Counted from the stretch's first letter, positions 32,499 to 44,804 are shown. The stretch is DNA of 64,000 nt from Karstenula rhodostoma CBS 690.94 (GCA_010093485.1 MU001494.1:2077937-2141936); one strand, 5' to 3'. Made by a program: numbers and translations. The notes: generated by a model not told the origin, from the letters alone.

Positions 32499-33965
32499 AT
32501 GGCTAAGCCCCCTCCCTGCACGCACCCCACGCTCCTCTTCGAGCCCTCCCCTTTCGCCGAGCTAGCCGGCTTCCAACGACCGGACCAACGCGCCAGGATC
32601 GCAGCGACTTCGAAATCCGGCCGTGCGTCCCCCGCAGGAAGAAACAAGTCGCAAGCAACTGCCTCCCTCGACAGAGCAGCGCAGAAGGAAAGCCAAACGT
32701 ACCCCGGCCCGCTGGTCCTCCCTCACGATGCACTCAACTACGACCCAGACGGCGACGAGCCCGCGCAATCGTTCCGCAGCTGGCTGCATGAAAAAGAGCG
32801 GAACAAAGCCACGCAGGAGCGGCGGACGTTGTATGTGGGTGCGCCACCGCGAATCGATGGAAAAGTGTCTTTCATGGAAGGCTGGACGACGCCAATCCAA
32901 CCCCGAAACCGTGAACCATCTGAACCGCCCAGCAAGAGACCACGCACAGAAAAAAAAGCCAACCCCACGGCCCCTACCCCCCTGCAAAGTCCCACCGTCG
33001 ACGAAACAATCGCCTACCTCCGCGCCTTCTACCACGGCCTAGCCGTCAAACCCCTCCCCATCGACCTCCGCTGGACATCCTGGGAGCAAAACGGCACCAG
33101 AAAACGCCCCGTGCAATCCGTAAACGGCATCCCAAAATACATCGCCCTCTCCTACAACGGAGTCGCCACTCGCGTGCGCGCCAGACGCGCGCTAGACGGC
33201 GCCTTCGTAGCCCAGCTGAACCTCGATGACATCCTAGACGCAGCGATAGCGATGCTGCCGGACGACGCGTATGCTGTCGTCCTGCTGCTCGACCACGACA
33301 TGTACGAGTCGCTTGACGACGACTTCTGCGCGGGGCGCGCCTACGGCGGGAGTCGCGTTAGCGTCGTGCAGAGCGCGCGGTACAACCCGCTTCTCGACCC
33401 CGCCGTTGGGATAACGCAAGACCACGCGTGGCCGGCGTCGCACTGTAAGACCTACATCGACTCGCTTTGCGCGGTGGAAGAGATGGAGGCGAAGCCCGCA
33501 ACAGCGGTCGAGACTCGCCTCAGCAAAATTGGGCCGGTGCGGGCTGCCGTTGATGCTGTGTCGAAGCTTGTGGTCTCCGAGTCGAAGGCCGATTTGGAAG
33601 CGATGTGGTCTTCCCGCGTCGTCCGTACAATGTCGCATGAACTCGGTCACTGTCTTTGTCTAGCTCACTGCTTTTACTACGCATGTATCATGCAAAGCAC
33701 TGCCTCTCTCTTAGAGGACACCCGCCAGCCTCCCTTCTTATGCCCCGTGTGCGATGCAAAAATCTCTCACACCGTAGCTGTAGAGCTACAGGGAGGTACA
33801 GAGGAAGACCGTAAGCGCTGGTTGCGCGACCGTTATAGTGCGCTGAAAAGCTTCTGTGAAGATGGTGACAGAATGAAAGCGACACTCTGGGCTGGCTTCC
33901 ACGGTTGGTTGGGCGATGTGTTGGAAAAGAAAGATTCGAAGGACAAACAGTCAAATAGAACATAA
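32499..33965 (+). CDS. Archaemetzincin-type zinc metalloprotease
   Basis: This intronless gene encodes 488 residues. The N-terminal 160 residues are Pro/Arg-rich and disordered (SKRPRTEKKA may act as a nuclear signal). The catalytic region contains MSHELGHCLCLAHC around residue 380, i.e. HExxHxxxxxHxC, followed by YACIMQSTASLLEDTRQPP and LCPVCDAKI. That order (extended zinc site, a methionine downstream, then CxxC) is the archaemetzincin (AMZ, peptidase M54) signature. The conserved Glu of HExxH is present, so it may be active. AMZ enzymes are aminopeptidase-like metzincins with poorly known substrates. The product is probably cytosolic or nuclear; no signal peptide is seen. Confidence 0.82.
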   Translation: MAKPPPCTHPTLLFEPSPFAELAGFQRPDQRARIAATSKSGRASPAGRNKSQATASLDRAAQKESQTYPGPLVLPHDALNYDPDGDEPAQSFRSWLHEKERNKATQERRTLYVGAPPRIDGKVSFMEGWTTPIQPRNREPSEPPSKRPRTEKKANPTAPTPLQSPTVDETIAYLRAFYHGLAVKPLPIDLRWTSWEQNGTRKRPVQSVNGIPKYIALSYNGVATRVRARRALDGAFVAQLNLDDILDAAIAMLPDDAYAVVLLLDHDMYESLDDDFCAGRAYGGSRVSVVQSARYNPLLDPAVGITQDHAWPASHCKTYIDSLCAVEEMEAKPATAVETRLSKIGPVRAAVDAVSKLVVSESKADLEAMWSSRVVRTMSHELGHCLCLAHCFYYACIMQSTASLLEDTRQPPFLCPVCDAKISHTVAVELQGGTEEDRKRWLRDRYSALKSFCEDGDRMKATLWAGFHGWLGDVLEKKDSKDKQSNRT

Positions 33966-34282
33966 AACAGTCAAAGGAGTATTCATACGGTGCAAGTACT
34001 CGCCGTGGATGCAACTGAAGACAAAAGTGAGAAGAACTCAGTGCGGAACGCTACAAACGCTACATAATACAAACGTACTATCCACCTCAAAGACACAACA
34101 AAAGACCTACCCGAAAAGGAAAAAGATCACAGCACATGCTGTCGATCAGGATATCCAGTGGTACCTTTCCACCAGTGCAATAAGACTTTCATGTTGGACC
34201 AATCGATTCCGTTTCAGAATCGGCGACCTTATCGCGAGTATCGGCATCGTGAAAGTCAATATCCATACCTGGCTTCGACCCA

Positions 34283-36708
34283 TCAATATGCACCTCGGGC
34301 ATCGTCCATCGCAGCAAAATCTTCGAACGAGGTAGCTTGGTCTCGGGGGCCGAAGAAATTCTTAAGAAGAGAGTTGCGTTGTGCTGTAAGGTCCTCACCT
34401 TCGCTGATTAAGATCTGGAAAAATGTCAGCGGGTGGACATGGGCATTGTGCAGTGTATGAGGTAAGAGGCCAATGCAGGCTACCAGCGCTCACCTTGCGT
34501 TGCTCTGTGAGCGTCTCACTGTTCTTCAACAGACTGTCATCAACCTCGTCACGCTTGGGGAGGCGAGGGGTTGCGTCTCCGCTGGCGTCGTCTATAGTGC
34601 TATCAACGCCAGGGTGGGCCAAGATGTCGTAGAGACTGGGTGCTGCACATCCCCCGTTCGGACCGCCTTCCACGTCATGGCACTTGAATAATCCGGTGCA
34701 TCTGAACACTGTCAGCGAAGTACGGGCACGAGCGGTCCCGAATTGCAACTGCCATAACACGAGATGCTGATATTATCATGTCGATACTCCAATGAACCAT
34801 CCTGTGACCTCGTAGCTTTTTCTCACCTCCTGTATGGAACCCAGACATTGTCTTTAAACTGCTCCAGTGTTTTCTGGTCCTTGCAGCGCGTAACCTGTCC
34901 ACTATTTGTACTGCGGCTCAATGCAGGCCAGGGCAGCCACATCCTGCGGTACTGCGCATCGGGGTGCACACAAAGGGCATAGTCGGCGCCTCCACCGAAG
35001 TCGAAACACTCGTACGGCGGGAGGCATACTCCCACGGGCTCCCAGGAATGACCCTCCCATTCAAGAACTTCGCTCACGTTCGATTTAATGCAACGTGTCT
35101 GGGGCCGTAGCGGGTTTACGCCTTCGCCTTGTTTGATCGAGGTGCGGTTGGCCGAAGGCAACTCGTAAACGGTGTCACTTAGGCGACATGCTCCATGACC
35201 GTCAACATCGATACAAGATCCTGGGAACGTGCACTGGAAATGGTGAACCCAATGTGTTCCGTTGTAACGTTGCACTTCATCGAGATCAAGGGGATTGCAG
35301 CGAGTATCGATGGTGTGGAAATCGGGTGCCTTTGGATTTTGGGGAGCTTGGCGAGGTAGACGACTGTCTTGAGTTAGCCACCGAACATACTAACGGATGC
35401 AAAGGCGCGTGGAGATATGACAGTGAGGTATTTTCCGATGGGAAACAGAAATCGGACAGTCATTGGGCTGATCTCCGCGGGGCGAACTCACTGAGTATTC
35501 AGATTCTGGGGAGTGTCGCGCTTGGAAATGCTCTCCGTGAGTGGGTACGGGATCACAAACTTGTATGTGTACTCTTTGCAAGCTGCATACTCTGGAAATT
35601 GGAAGCAAGGACCACCGCATGCGTAGAAGCGGAGCCACTGTTGCGCTGTAGGGTCGAGATATTGGACGAATTCGGAGGTCTCATCTAGAGGCTCGCACCG
35701 GGTCTGTACGGGGACCTCGGCTTGCGCAGCCTTGTTTACTGGCGGCAATGCATGGTCATCTTCGTTGTATTGATCCTGAACAACAGGTTTGAGTGGATCC
35801 TGGTCAGGCCGGCAGCCACCCTGCCCTTCGTTCTCAACACAAGCGGCCTCCGCTTTGCAGGCGTAGACATCGGTCCATGTATCGCCGTCAAGATACTGAA
35901 CGGCTCGTCCATTCGGGCTGCAGCGCGTAGTTCCAGTCAGGTACGGCTCGTGCGGCTTCGGATAATCGATTGAGTTCATCTTCTCAGAGAAGTGACAAGT
36001 ACTCGGGTCCTTGAGAGCACCCGGACACTCGAAAGGCCATAGGTAGCTTCGACCAGGGATAGTGAATTCCTGCAGGCCTGCCCTGCAGGCACCGCTCCCA
36101 AGGATATCAGTGCAGGAGGTGCCCGGTGGACATTTGTAGTGGTGAGCCCAATTCTGGCCATTGAACTTTTCGACGAGTTCGATGCTGGTAAGGCTGCAGC
36201 GTGTATCGATATGGTCCCAGTCCGGTATGTTAAGCCAATCTGGAGACTTTCGAGGGGACGGGCCTGCCGGAGTGGGACGGGCCGCGGCGTCAGGGTTGGA
36301 GCTGATAGAGCGTTTGTGTGAGTCATCTAGGTAGTAGCCACAATGGCCAGGTTCATCGCAACCGATGTGCCAGTCACCGTCGGGCGTGGCATGCTCATCG
36401 TCCTCGAGGTCGTCATCGTCCTCGAAGTCGTCAAACGTGCATTGGTCCTCGGTTGGTTCCCATATACGCTGTTCGCCCTTGCAGAGCCAGTACACAGGAA
36501 CACCTGTGATGGTATCAGGTGCACATTTCTTGTGAGTATCCAGCACAGGGCCGCAGTTGCCAAGCCAGTCGATTTCCCATAATGGCTCCTGGGAAGCGTG
36601 GACAGGTAGCACAACGAAGCCGGCGACAGCAAGAGCCGTGAAAAGCATGGTCGCAGATCTAGACATGGTCAGAGCTTGCGTGTCGGGGAATGAGACAGCT
36701 GAAGCCAT
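34283..36708 (-). CDS. Large secreted protein with about seven cysteine repeats
   Basis: Four exons join in phase: 36708-35492, 35363-34827, 34701-34494 and 34414-34283, giving about 697 residues. A second in-frame ATG at 36666 (MSRSATMLFTALAVAGFVV) fits a signal peptide better, with cleavage after VHA. The mature protein has an acidic segment (FEDDDDLEDDE) and about seven copies of a 40-residue unit. Each starts TRC (or NC), followed by a Y/F-x-G-x-x-W core, a Y/F-x-C pair, another C, and GxGxCR. Examples are TRCSLTSIELVEKFNG, TRCSPNGRAVQYLDG and TRCNPLDLDEVQRYNG. The last 60 residues lack cysteines. I do not recognise the unit. Roles in wall binding or host interaction are guesses. Confidence 0.7.
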
Positions 36709-38204
36709 CGTACCTCAGTCGAGAACACCTAGAGCAACCGGTAGTAGAGTGCAGTAGGCGTGAGGAGAGCAAAAGAGACGGATGGGCTAGGCAGGAGGCG
36801 TGCACGCTGCAAAATTCAGCACGGGAAACAAGGCGTTGAAGTGGAAGCATACCTGGCGGTGGTAAAGTTGGTTCTTATGCGGCTGGTAGAAAAGTTGCGA
36901 GAGGACAGCGAAGTGGTTAAGGAGACGCTTGTTTTGCAGGACTCATGGTGACTGCCGTCGGAGCTGTACAACAGGCAGCTGCGCAGGGTTGGCCTCCGGT
37001 TTTCGGCAAGAACAGACAGTGTACTGGAAACATGGAGCACGACTGGAAGAGGCAGCGCAGATGTTAAACATGTACGACATTGATCTTGGGACTTGGTCTA
37101 CGAGACTGTGATGGGACAGAGGTGCAGTTCTCCATCGTAGCCTAGGCACAAGATCTCTACGAGAGGCAAAAGTTCGGCTGCCAATAGGCACACCAACCTG
37201 TATTCTACAAAGAGACGGCATCGACATTCACGGTACCAGAATCGCACAGCTCTTCCCAGAAACTATGACTTCGCGCTGAGACGTGAACAGATAGAAAAGG
37301 AAGCTGCTCGGGTCGGAGGAATGTATTGCCGACCCCCGCCTCAACAACCACAACACATCCACAGTTCCTTCATCTCATCATCCAATCTCGGAGCATCTCG
37401 TTACGTCACCCTTGCACTTGTGGGCGCACAGATGAGTCGGAACGCTCCGCATGACGTTTGCATGTGAGCACGGATCTTGTTGCATCCGTTTCTCGTCAGT
37501 TCTCCAAGCCAGGCGCCCCTTCGTTGTTTGGCAACGTATGCCCGCATGAGCGGCGCAAACGAGCGCTGAGGCTTAGAGAAACCTCCAGATCTGTATATCT
37601 TCGTGTCAATGACACGGTGACTGCACGCGGGCTGCTTCTACAGACCACGCCTAGATAGTCTCATGGCCCGCATCGCGATAGCCAGATCAACACCATACGC
37701 TCGCCAGCATACAATACATGTGTTTTGTCTGTATTACGGCACTTTTCGTTGCCACTTCCATTCCTGGACCCCACGTGCTTTCGCGGTTGCCGTGTCGCGG
37801 TTTCCCTCCCTGCCAGACCAAGGGAGCACCTGATTGGTCTGTGCCCGGCATGTCCCCTTCACTACCACTTCACGTTGGGAAAATTTGGCTTCACGCACGC
37901 GCAACCGCCAAGCGAGCCCGCCTGGACCGTTTGCACCTCGCGCACTGGTCTCACTATCTTCTCCCGTAATGCTCAACTCTTCCTAAACCGCCCCGCCTCT
38001 GCAGCACCTTCTCCACCAACACCTCTCTGGAGTTTCGACGAGCGACAGCAACAAATCTTGTCAACACCTCTCGCTCGCTGCACCATCAGGTAAAACCCAC
38101 CGACGCGTTCATCACGTCGCGCGCTCCTGCCCCTACACCTACCCGTCTTCCTGCATTGCATTCCTTACCTAGGTTCTTCAGCCGTCGCTTGTCCTCTATC
38201 CAGG
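36709..38204. other. Intergenic between divergent genes
   Basis: About 1.5 kb without a supportable gene. It contains short overlapping frames only. The right 250 bases are C/T-rich, a common leader feature of fungal promoters, and run into the coiled-coil BTB-like gene. Confidence 0.45.
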
Positions 38205-39929
38205 ATGTCGAGCCCCGCCGACTTCTGGGCGAGCAAGATCGGCCAGTTGCGTGGAGTTTACCCCCCGTCGCCCGAACTCAAGAAGAAGCCGAGTGGGCCA
38301 GGCGCACCCAACAAGACCGGCGGCAGCCCTGTGTTCAAGGCACCACAGAAAGACTCCGGATTAAGTAGCCCGGCATACACCTCGTACGACTCGACGTCTC
38401 CCGTAACTCCGAGCACTGCGACATCATGGGCAGACTCCGTCGAAGAAGACGAGGCCGAGGCTGCTAGCTACGGCTATGGTGTCGGTCAGAAGTCCCATGA
38501 ATACACGCTGATGGCCAGCACCGTGGCCCGACAAGCGAAACGCCTCGAAGAGACAGAATCCACGGTCGACCAGCAAGCGCAGCGCATTGTCGAGCTCAAC
38601 ACTGAGACCAAGGGTCAGGCTTTTCGAATTGAGCAACTCGAGGTCGCAATCGACGAGAAGAGCGCGCGTCTGGTCGAGCTAGAAGCCTCCACGGTTGACC
38701 AAGAGGCGCGTATCGCGAATCTTGTCCACCAGGTAGACAAAGAGGCGCGCCGTGCTACGCGGCTCGCGGAGGAGCTTGAAAAAAAGGCTGCAATCATCCA
38801 GCAGTTGGAACTGCAGATTGCCGAGAACGTCAGCATGCCTGACTCAGACTCAGCCACCGAAGTTGAGGTCGATGATGGCTCTGTGGCAGCGACGCCTCAG
38901 CCAAAGCCCGAAGCATTCCCAGCGGTAGCAGAATTCGGAAAGATTGATGCCCCCGCCGTTGACCCTAAAGACACAACGGCAGGTGCCATTGGCGTTACAC
39001 CAGAGAAGCCTGCTAAGTCTCAAGCCGCCTCTCCTGTTGATGGTGACTTCCCGGCGCTTTCTCCGACTGAGTTTCCCGCACTCGGTAAGCCGACACCGGT
39101 CCGCGACTTACGACGTTCTCCATTCGTCACGGCGGACAACATCAGGAAGATGCCGCCGCCACCGCCAGCTCGTACTCTCAAGTTTGGCATCGACCCCTCA
39201 AAGTTCCAGAAGAAGCCGGCGTCAGGACCCGGAAAGTTTATCTTTGGTTCACGCCGTGCTACTGAGGGGCCCCCGAAGATTGACTTAAACAAGGATATTC
39301 GACACATGTCCAAGGAAGAGCGCGAGCCTTTTGGTTATGGTCCGACTGCGCAGATTGTGATGGGCAATGAGACCGTAGCTGCGCTACCCAAGTACATCTT
39401 CATGCAGGTTTCCTATACGGCTTTCAAGCACTGGACCGAAAACCCTACTGCACAGACAATCAAGTTTGAAGCGGGCTCGATGACCAAGGGCGCTCTGAAC
39501 ATCCAACTGGACTGGATCACGATGCACACCCACTGCAACTATGTGTTCAGCATCAGCTTGAATAAAGACAATTCAGACCGCCACAACCTGGAGTTGATAC
39601 GTTGCGCCCGTGTGCTGGGTCTGCACAGCATGTACATGGGCCATTTCACTCGCCTGTACTGCCAGAAGGTGCGAGATGGTCCCTCTAAAGAGCTTGTTGC
39701 TCTGGTCGAGGAACTAGCATATAATGACGACGACCCGATCTTCGATTGCTTGGCGAACTGGTTAGCCATGCAGCGCTCAAAGGTCAAGTCAGAGCACATT
39801 GGCAGTTGGGACGAGGAGCTTGCCCGCCTTCCGAAGCTGGCTCGCAAGATGCAGGAGGTACAGGCACGGAAGAACTTTGCCTTGGGCAAAACCCACACCA
39901 AAGAAAAGGTACGAAGAGGTGATAATTAG
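38205..39929 (+). CDS. BTB/POZ-like family protein with coiled coil (copy F)
   Basis: This intronless gene encodes 574 residues. The first 100 residues are Ser/Pro-rich. From about 100 to 210 there is a long coiled coil with internal similarity (ETESTVDQQAQRIVEL and LEASTVDQEARIANL). A Pro/Ala linker follows with PARTLKFGIDPSKF, a variant of the LKFP motif of copies A-C. The C-terminal 190 residues hold the BTB-like core (YGPTAQIVMGNETVAALPKY, IFMQVSYTAFKHW) and the helical segment RCARVLGLHSMYMGHFTRLY shared with the other members. The coiled coil suggests an oligomeric scaffold. It is the most complex member and may be the ancestral or conserved copy; partners are unknown. Confidence 0.68.
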   Translation: MSSPADFWASKIGQLRGVYPPSPELKKKPSGPGAPNKTGGSPVFKAPQKDSGLSSPAYTSYDSTSPVTPSTATSWADSVEEDEAEAASYGYGVGQKSHEYTLMASTVARQAKRLEETESTVDQQAQRIVELNTETKGQAFRIEQLEVAIDEKSARLVELEASTVDQEARIANLVHQVDKEARRATRLAEELEKKAAIIQQLELQIAENVSMPDSDSATEVEVDDGSVAATPQPKPEAFPAVAEFGKIDAPAVDPKDTTAGAIGVTPEKPAKSQAASPVDGDFPALSPTEFPALGKPTPVRDLRRSPFVTADNIRKMPPPPPARTLKFGIDPSKFQKKPASGPGKFIFGSRRATEGPPKIDLNKDIRHMSKEEREPFGYGPTAQIVMGNETVAALPKYIFMQVSYTAFKHWTENPTAQTIKFEAGSMTKGALNIQLDWITMHTHCNYVFSISLNKDNSDRHNLELIRCARVLGLHSMYMGHFTRLYCQKVRDGPSKELVALVEELAYNDDDPIFDCLANWLAMQRSKVKSEHIGSWDEELARLPKLARKMQEVQARKNFALGKTHTKEKVRRGDN

Positions 39930-42791
39930 CGTTGAGATCGGGCGGCGCTGACAAATTGGAGAAGGTGCTGCCGCAGACCAAGGCTGCCGAGGAGTTTCCC
40001 GCAACCACTGTGACGGCCGGAGCAGACAGTGACCCGGATGCGGCATGGCGCGTTTCAGGACCTGCCTATGTCTGATGCAGCTGCATGGTTGGAAAGTCTT
40101 TCCGTAAATGCGAAAGCTTTGTGGTGGTTTCGGTTTTCGACATCCCGTCCCTTTGTCTATAGTCCGTCCCACCGTTTCACTGGCGAATCAACCATAAAGC
40201 ATAGCCCATCGCAGCTTCTCCTCGAAAGACAAGTACGCGAAATATTGTGGATCGGAAAAGAGCTGGACAGGACTTTATCGCGCGACCATGATACAGTTTT
40301 GGCATCTCTGGAGTCTGGAGTTTCTTCCGCTGGGCCCGGCGAAAAGAGCAAGGGCAAAAAAGGGTTTTGTTCGGAAAGAACGATTTGTCTTCGGTGAATG
40401 GTGTTTTCTCTCCTGCGCTTAAAAGGTGGGCTTCGCGATAATTTGCGATTTCCGTGGGGCAAAGGCGAGGGTCGGGGAACTAAGAAAATGTGGATACCCT
40501 AGGATAATGCGATGGATGATAAAAACTACAATTACTGCAAAACATGTGCTTCTGACTTCGCCTTGCACGGCGGAGATCAGTGTTTGGGTTGCTGACACCT
40601 CGGTTCCGACGCGCCCGTCCGCCTTCGTGCCATCGACCCGTTGACAATTCTAGTCTCCTGGGCGTTAGCCTGTTTTGCGATCTTGTGCGCCCGCGCGGTT
40701 TTGATACAGGAAGTATATCCGCATACGCGCTATCTGGTTATCTGAGTCTTCCGACCACTGGTATCGCGGATGTGCTGCGGGGCTTCGAACGGCCAATACT
40801 TTCTCCGCGGCGTATCCTGGGGACTTGGAGGCGCGTGATAGGGTGCATCGTGTACCTGCTAGACAGAGCTTGTAGGAGATGATGGTGTTTGATGTGAGCT
40901 GCATGGCTGGGGGGGAGATGATCGAGTGGGGTCGAGTTACTTGTGACATATCGCTCGCGTGGTAGTTCTTGGAAATCGTTTGGTTTGGTGTTGATGTAGT
41001 GAAAGTACGCTGATATAGACGGCAGCGTGGGGTAGCTGCTTAAGGTGTTTCGAGGTGAGCTTCGCATGTAGGATTGTCGTAGTTGGGAGCTGGTCTGTGA
41101 GGGAAAAGGACTTCTTGGAGAGTGGTATGTGGGGGTTTCTTGTGCTAGAGGTACGGCTTGGACTCGGTCGTAAGAGCCTTGAGGCAGTTCGGGACCAAAG
41201 AGAAGACATTCACGTCTCGAAGATTTTTTTCGAGGGAAGCAGAAGGTCACGAAACTTTTGCCTGTGCGATGTTCGTTGTCATGGAGTTAAAACATCACGT
41301 GTTCTAAGATTAGCGGCTTCGAAGCGTGGTTTCGCACTCAAAACTGCATCTCCCATGATATCGCTTTGCCTTGATGATTAGGCAATCTGCGATCAGTCAG
41401 AAGGGGCTCCTGGTGCCGCCTGGAAGAAGCGCCTGTCATCCGCGGAGGTGGAAGCTTCCTATCTTGCTACCTGGCCCCACCCCACCTTTTAACAATGTCG
41501 CACTCTGTAACAAGCCGGTGAGTGTTGCAGTACTACTTTGATAGCACTGCTGTGTGTAGTTCTTCCGTTGCCGAGCCGCATTCATCATCATGATCCATTC
41601 ACAGGAACAACACGAGGCACATTGAGATCAGCGAACCGGGGATTTACCAATGCTAACTAGGTCGCGTTGCTTCTATAGGAAATTATAGGCCTAGGAATTT
41701 CGGCTTTCTACGCCTGCTGTGGGCTCCCAATGGGCTCCACTCCGTTGATGCCCGAACCCGGATTCTGATCACGAAGCCTTACCCGTGCCCTGGTTCTGGA
41801 AAAACAAAACGTTACACGGCATCTCTGACTTACCCTCTTGATAATGCAGTGCATAGGAATATCTGGGTGGTGTGGCAAGGCGATACGCCCCGATAGAGGC
41901 TTATGGTACAATGATTGCCGGTGCATGAGGCAATCCAGAGCTGCAAGATCATGAAAACCGATCAACAGCGTGTAGGGTCCTATGAAAGACCCACGCGTTC
42001 TTCCCGGTTACGCTGGCTTCATTTTATGCCTATCTTCGCTTGGGCTACCCACGGTGCTAACACTAAAAACATTTGGGTTGGCAGTTTGTCTATTCTGGAT
42101 CCGAGTCGCTTTTTGACCCGTGAACGCTTTTATGCCATTGGGATCAGTCAACAAGAGTAAGTAGAGGTCATTTTGGAGACTCAATAGCCCCAGAAATGTA
42201 TTGCGAGTAGGCGATTCATTTGCGTTTCCAGGGCTTTGGGGCACGATTCTTTCACTGGTAATGCGCTCAGCTCCGACTGGCTATTACGTTCGCACGACCG
42301 ACGCCACTGCATCACTGACGACTCACCTCGAGACATGTGGCTTTCGGGAGTCAAACAGATCTTAAAGGTGTGCGTAAAGAAATACTTGTTTTGAACATAC
42401 GACTCTTCACGTTAGCGGAGTCACAGTTGGGTAGGGTGGCTGCGCCGCGTAGCCATATATCACTTGTGACTTGAAACTTGGATGCCTTTGTGTAATGGTG
42501 CGCGCCCAGTGTCATAGCATACGCGTCTATTGTTCCCAAAGTCGCCTGTGAGACAAGGTAGTTATAGGACCAACACATGCAAGTTGTTGGCAAAGAAATG
42601 TTGGCGAGGTTGTACGCACCTTGTGGCGCTGGGTGATGGGCTAATGCACGCTGTATAAAGAGGCTCTCCTAGACTCCCAGACATAGATTCGTTGCTAACA
42701 GTCTAGTAGATCATAGCTTGTATCACTCTCTCAGTGGCCGATCCTCGTACAACAGCCAACACCACAAAAGTTCAACGCCAATTCTTACAGG
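39930..42791. other. Long gene-poor region
   Basis: Almost 2.9 kb with no supportable gene. The longest frame (minus, 41250-40738) is Ser/Pro/His-rich, opens with a non-ATG codon and shows no domain. A tRNA-like GGGTTCG near 41755 on the minus strand lacks the rest of a tRNA. The last 140 bp are the promoter of the hydrolase gene. Confidence 0.5.
42654..42660 (+). promoter_or_regulatory. TATA box of the alpha/beta hydrolase gene
   Basis: TATAAAG lies 138 bp upstream of the ATG at 42792, with a C/A-rich leader between. Confidence 0.5.
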
Positions 42792-44094
42792 ATGTCTAAG
42801 AAAGTGGAAAGATGGAATGCAGAAATGGAAACCCTCTTGTCTTCATTCCAAAATAAGTTCAAAGGAGAGCTAGAGGATGCGGTTAATTTCTTAAAAGGGC
42901 CGGAATATTCGTCTCCGGAGCCCATGTTGAACGATAAGCAAAAGCAAAAGAGAAACTTCAGCGACCATGGCTTCGATGCTCATACACTTCACTACCGCAA
43001 GCCAGAAAAGTACTGGAACGAAGTCGGACTTCTCGTACCCCAAGGTCTTGATCTCGCACGTGAGGCTCCAGTTCATGTGTTCTTCATGGGTGGCGGTTTC
43101 GTAAGTACTTTCCGCTATATCAACTCAATCCTAGCTAAAACAGTTTAAGTGGACCGGCGACTGGAAGTTTTGCCCTTGGTATCTTCACGAATCCTTCCGA
43201 CAAGCTAGGGAACAAGGCGCCGTAATTCTGGCCGTTAACTACCCACGTTTCCCGCTCGCCGATATCAGGGATATCACGCAAGCGATAGATGACTTCTGGC
43301 GTTGGTTCTACGAGAGCAGCGACATGACCACAGACTACAAGAGATGCGTTGAGGGCCTCAAGATCAATCGAAAGAAGTTAATCATATCTGGAGAAAGCGC
43401 CGGGGGGTACGTGGCAGCATATTCGGTGATCCATCCGCATCCGAAGCTGGAGGCCAATGCTTTGTTCCTTCGTTACCCGATGCTTCGCCACTACGAACGC
43501 GCTGACAGCGAAAAATTGGTACTGGAGTACATGAAACAGAAGATCAACAAGGACAAGGCCCAGGAGAGTGCAAATGCCCTTTGGGAAGTAGTTCAAGTCA
43601 TCCGTGGAAAGATGAATCAGGCTGGACTGCTCGGCCGCAGCGATGACGGCATCTTCGCGGATGTTCTGGATCGACGCAGCCCACCCTACGGTATGTGCGG
43701 CGCTTTTTGCAGTTCCTGGGTAGGAACGTGGAGCGACTACTTTGGAAAATCGCCTGGAGGTGAAACGTTCTCAGACATCCTGACTCAGATGGTGCAAGCA
43801 AATGCAAGAAAACAACGGCTTGGACCGTCCACCAAAATACCGGCTTTGTTCATCTATCACGGAACTGATGACAATAATGTTCCATTTGAAGTTTCAAAGA
43901 CTTTCGTGAAAGAGTGGAAGAAGATGTTTGAACCGCAAGACCTCGAGGTCTTCTTTCTGAAAACCAAAGCGGGGCATGGGTTCGATTACACGATGGATGG
44001 TGACTCCGTATTCGAAGATGGTCAAGATGATTCGAATGGAAAGACCACGATGAGAGATTTCATGGAGGCTATGTCTAAGATCTGGGGGTCTTGA
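42792..44094 (+). CDS. Alpha/beta-hydrolase fold esterase/lipase-like protein
   Basis: Two exons give about 417 residues: 42792-43100 and 43150-44094. Two acceptors (43143 CAG and 43149 AAG) are both in phase, so the junction may include or omit Phe-Lys. The protein has the hormone-sensitive-lipase-like order: an oxyanion motif VFFMGGGF (HGGG with Met replacing His), AVNYPRFPLADI, nucleophile ISGESAGG, the acid in IYHGTDDNNVPF, and catalytic His in KAGHGFDY. It probably hydrolyses a carboxylic ester in the cytosol; no signal peptide is seen. The Met in the HGGG motif is atypical but the glycines are kept. Substrate is unknown. Confidence 0.75.
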
Positions 44095-44804
44095 GCGTAT
44101 TGAACTTTTGGTGGCCGACTAGGCACCTCGTCCTGTATTCACTCTCTTTTGTGTGTTGATTCACTGTTGTATATGGTTAATCTCTGCCAGCAACGACTGG
44201 CTAGTGGGCACATACCCATTCAACTGGGTCATGCGAGGCGATATATTTTATGTATGGTATAGTAACCGGGGGGACTATTGGCTTCATGTACGAGCAACTA
44301 CTGGTTCTATGCACTACCAACTCAGATATTTTCTATACAAATGTTTTATGGCAGCTTCCCCACACTACTTGGCCCTAGCTGTTGTGCATTGGACTGCCTC
44401 TGTTTGATAGCGAGCTCTGCCAGCATTTAGGCGTATATTAAGCGATGCAACATGATTGACTATGATCGTCCGCAATATACTATGGCCAATCATGTGCTAA
44501 GTGGACTGGGTAGTGTCCAACGAACACAGGTGGATGTTGATCCGAATGCGGGAGTGGCCTGTCCTTTTGGCTGCGTGTATTTTCATGTCCTATTCGACAA
44601 AGCTGAGGACGGTCTCCGCTCGTGGTGGTGCTTAATACGTGTCGAGTGAAACTTGGAAGGTGAAGGTGTTGCTGCACTAGCCACAGTGGCCTGTATCGAA
44701 CCTCTGTGGGCGCCCGTGTCTGTGCTCATGCCGTGTTGGAGATCCCGTGGTTACTTAACAGCAGACTCGCACCCTTGCCAATACACCGAGCGCTCTGCGA
44801 CCCA
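44095..44804. other. Intergenic; no assignable gene
   Basis: About 700 bp between two co-oriented genes. Short frames only; no motif or element is recognised. Confidence 0.4.

Noticed and set aside
40738..41250. Minus-strand frame of 170 codons in the long gap
   Set aside because: It opens without an ATG, is low-complexity Ser/Pro/His-rich and has no splice or domain support.
41735..41790. tRNA-like GGGTTCGGG on the minus strand
   Set aside because: The T loop is wrong and no A box or cloverleaf can be drawn.
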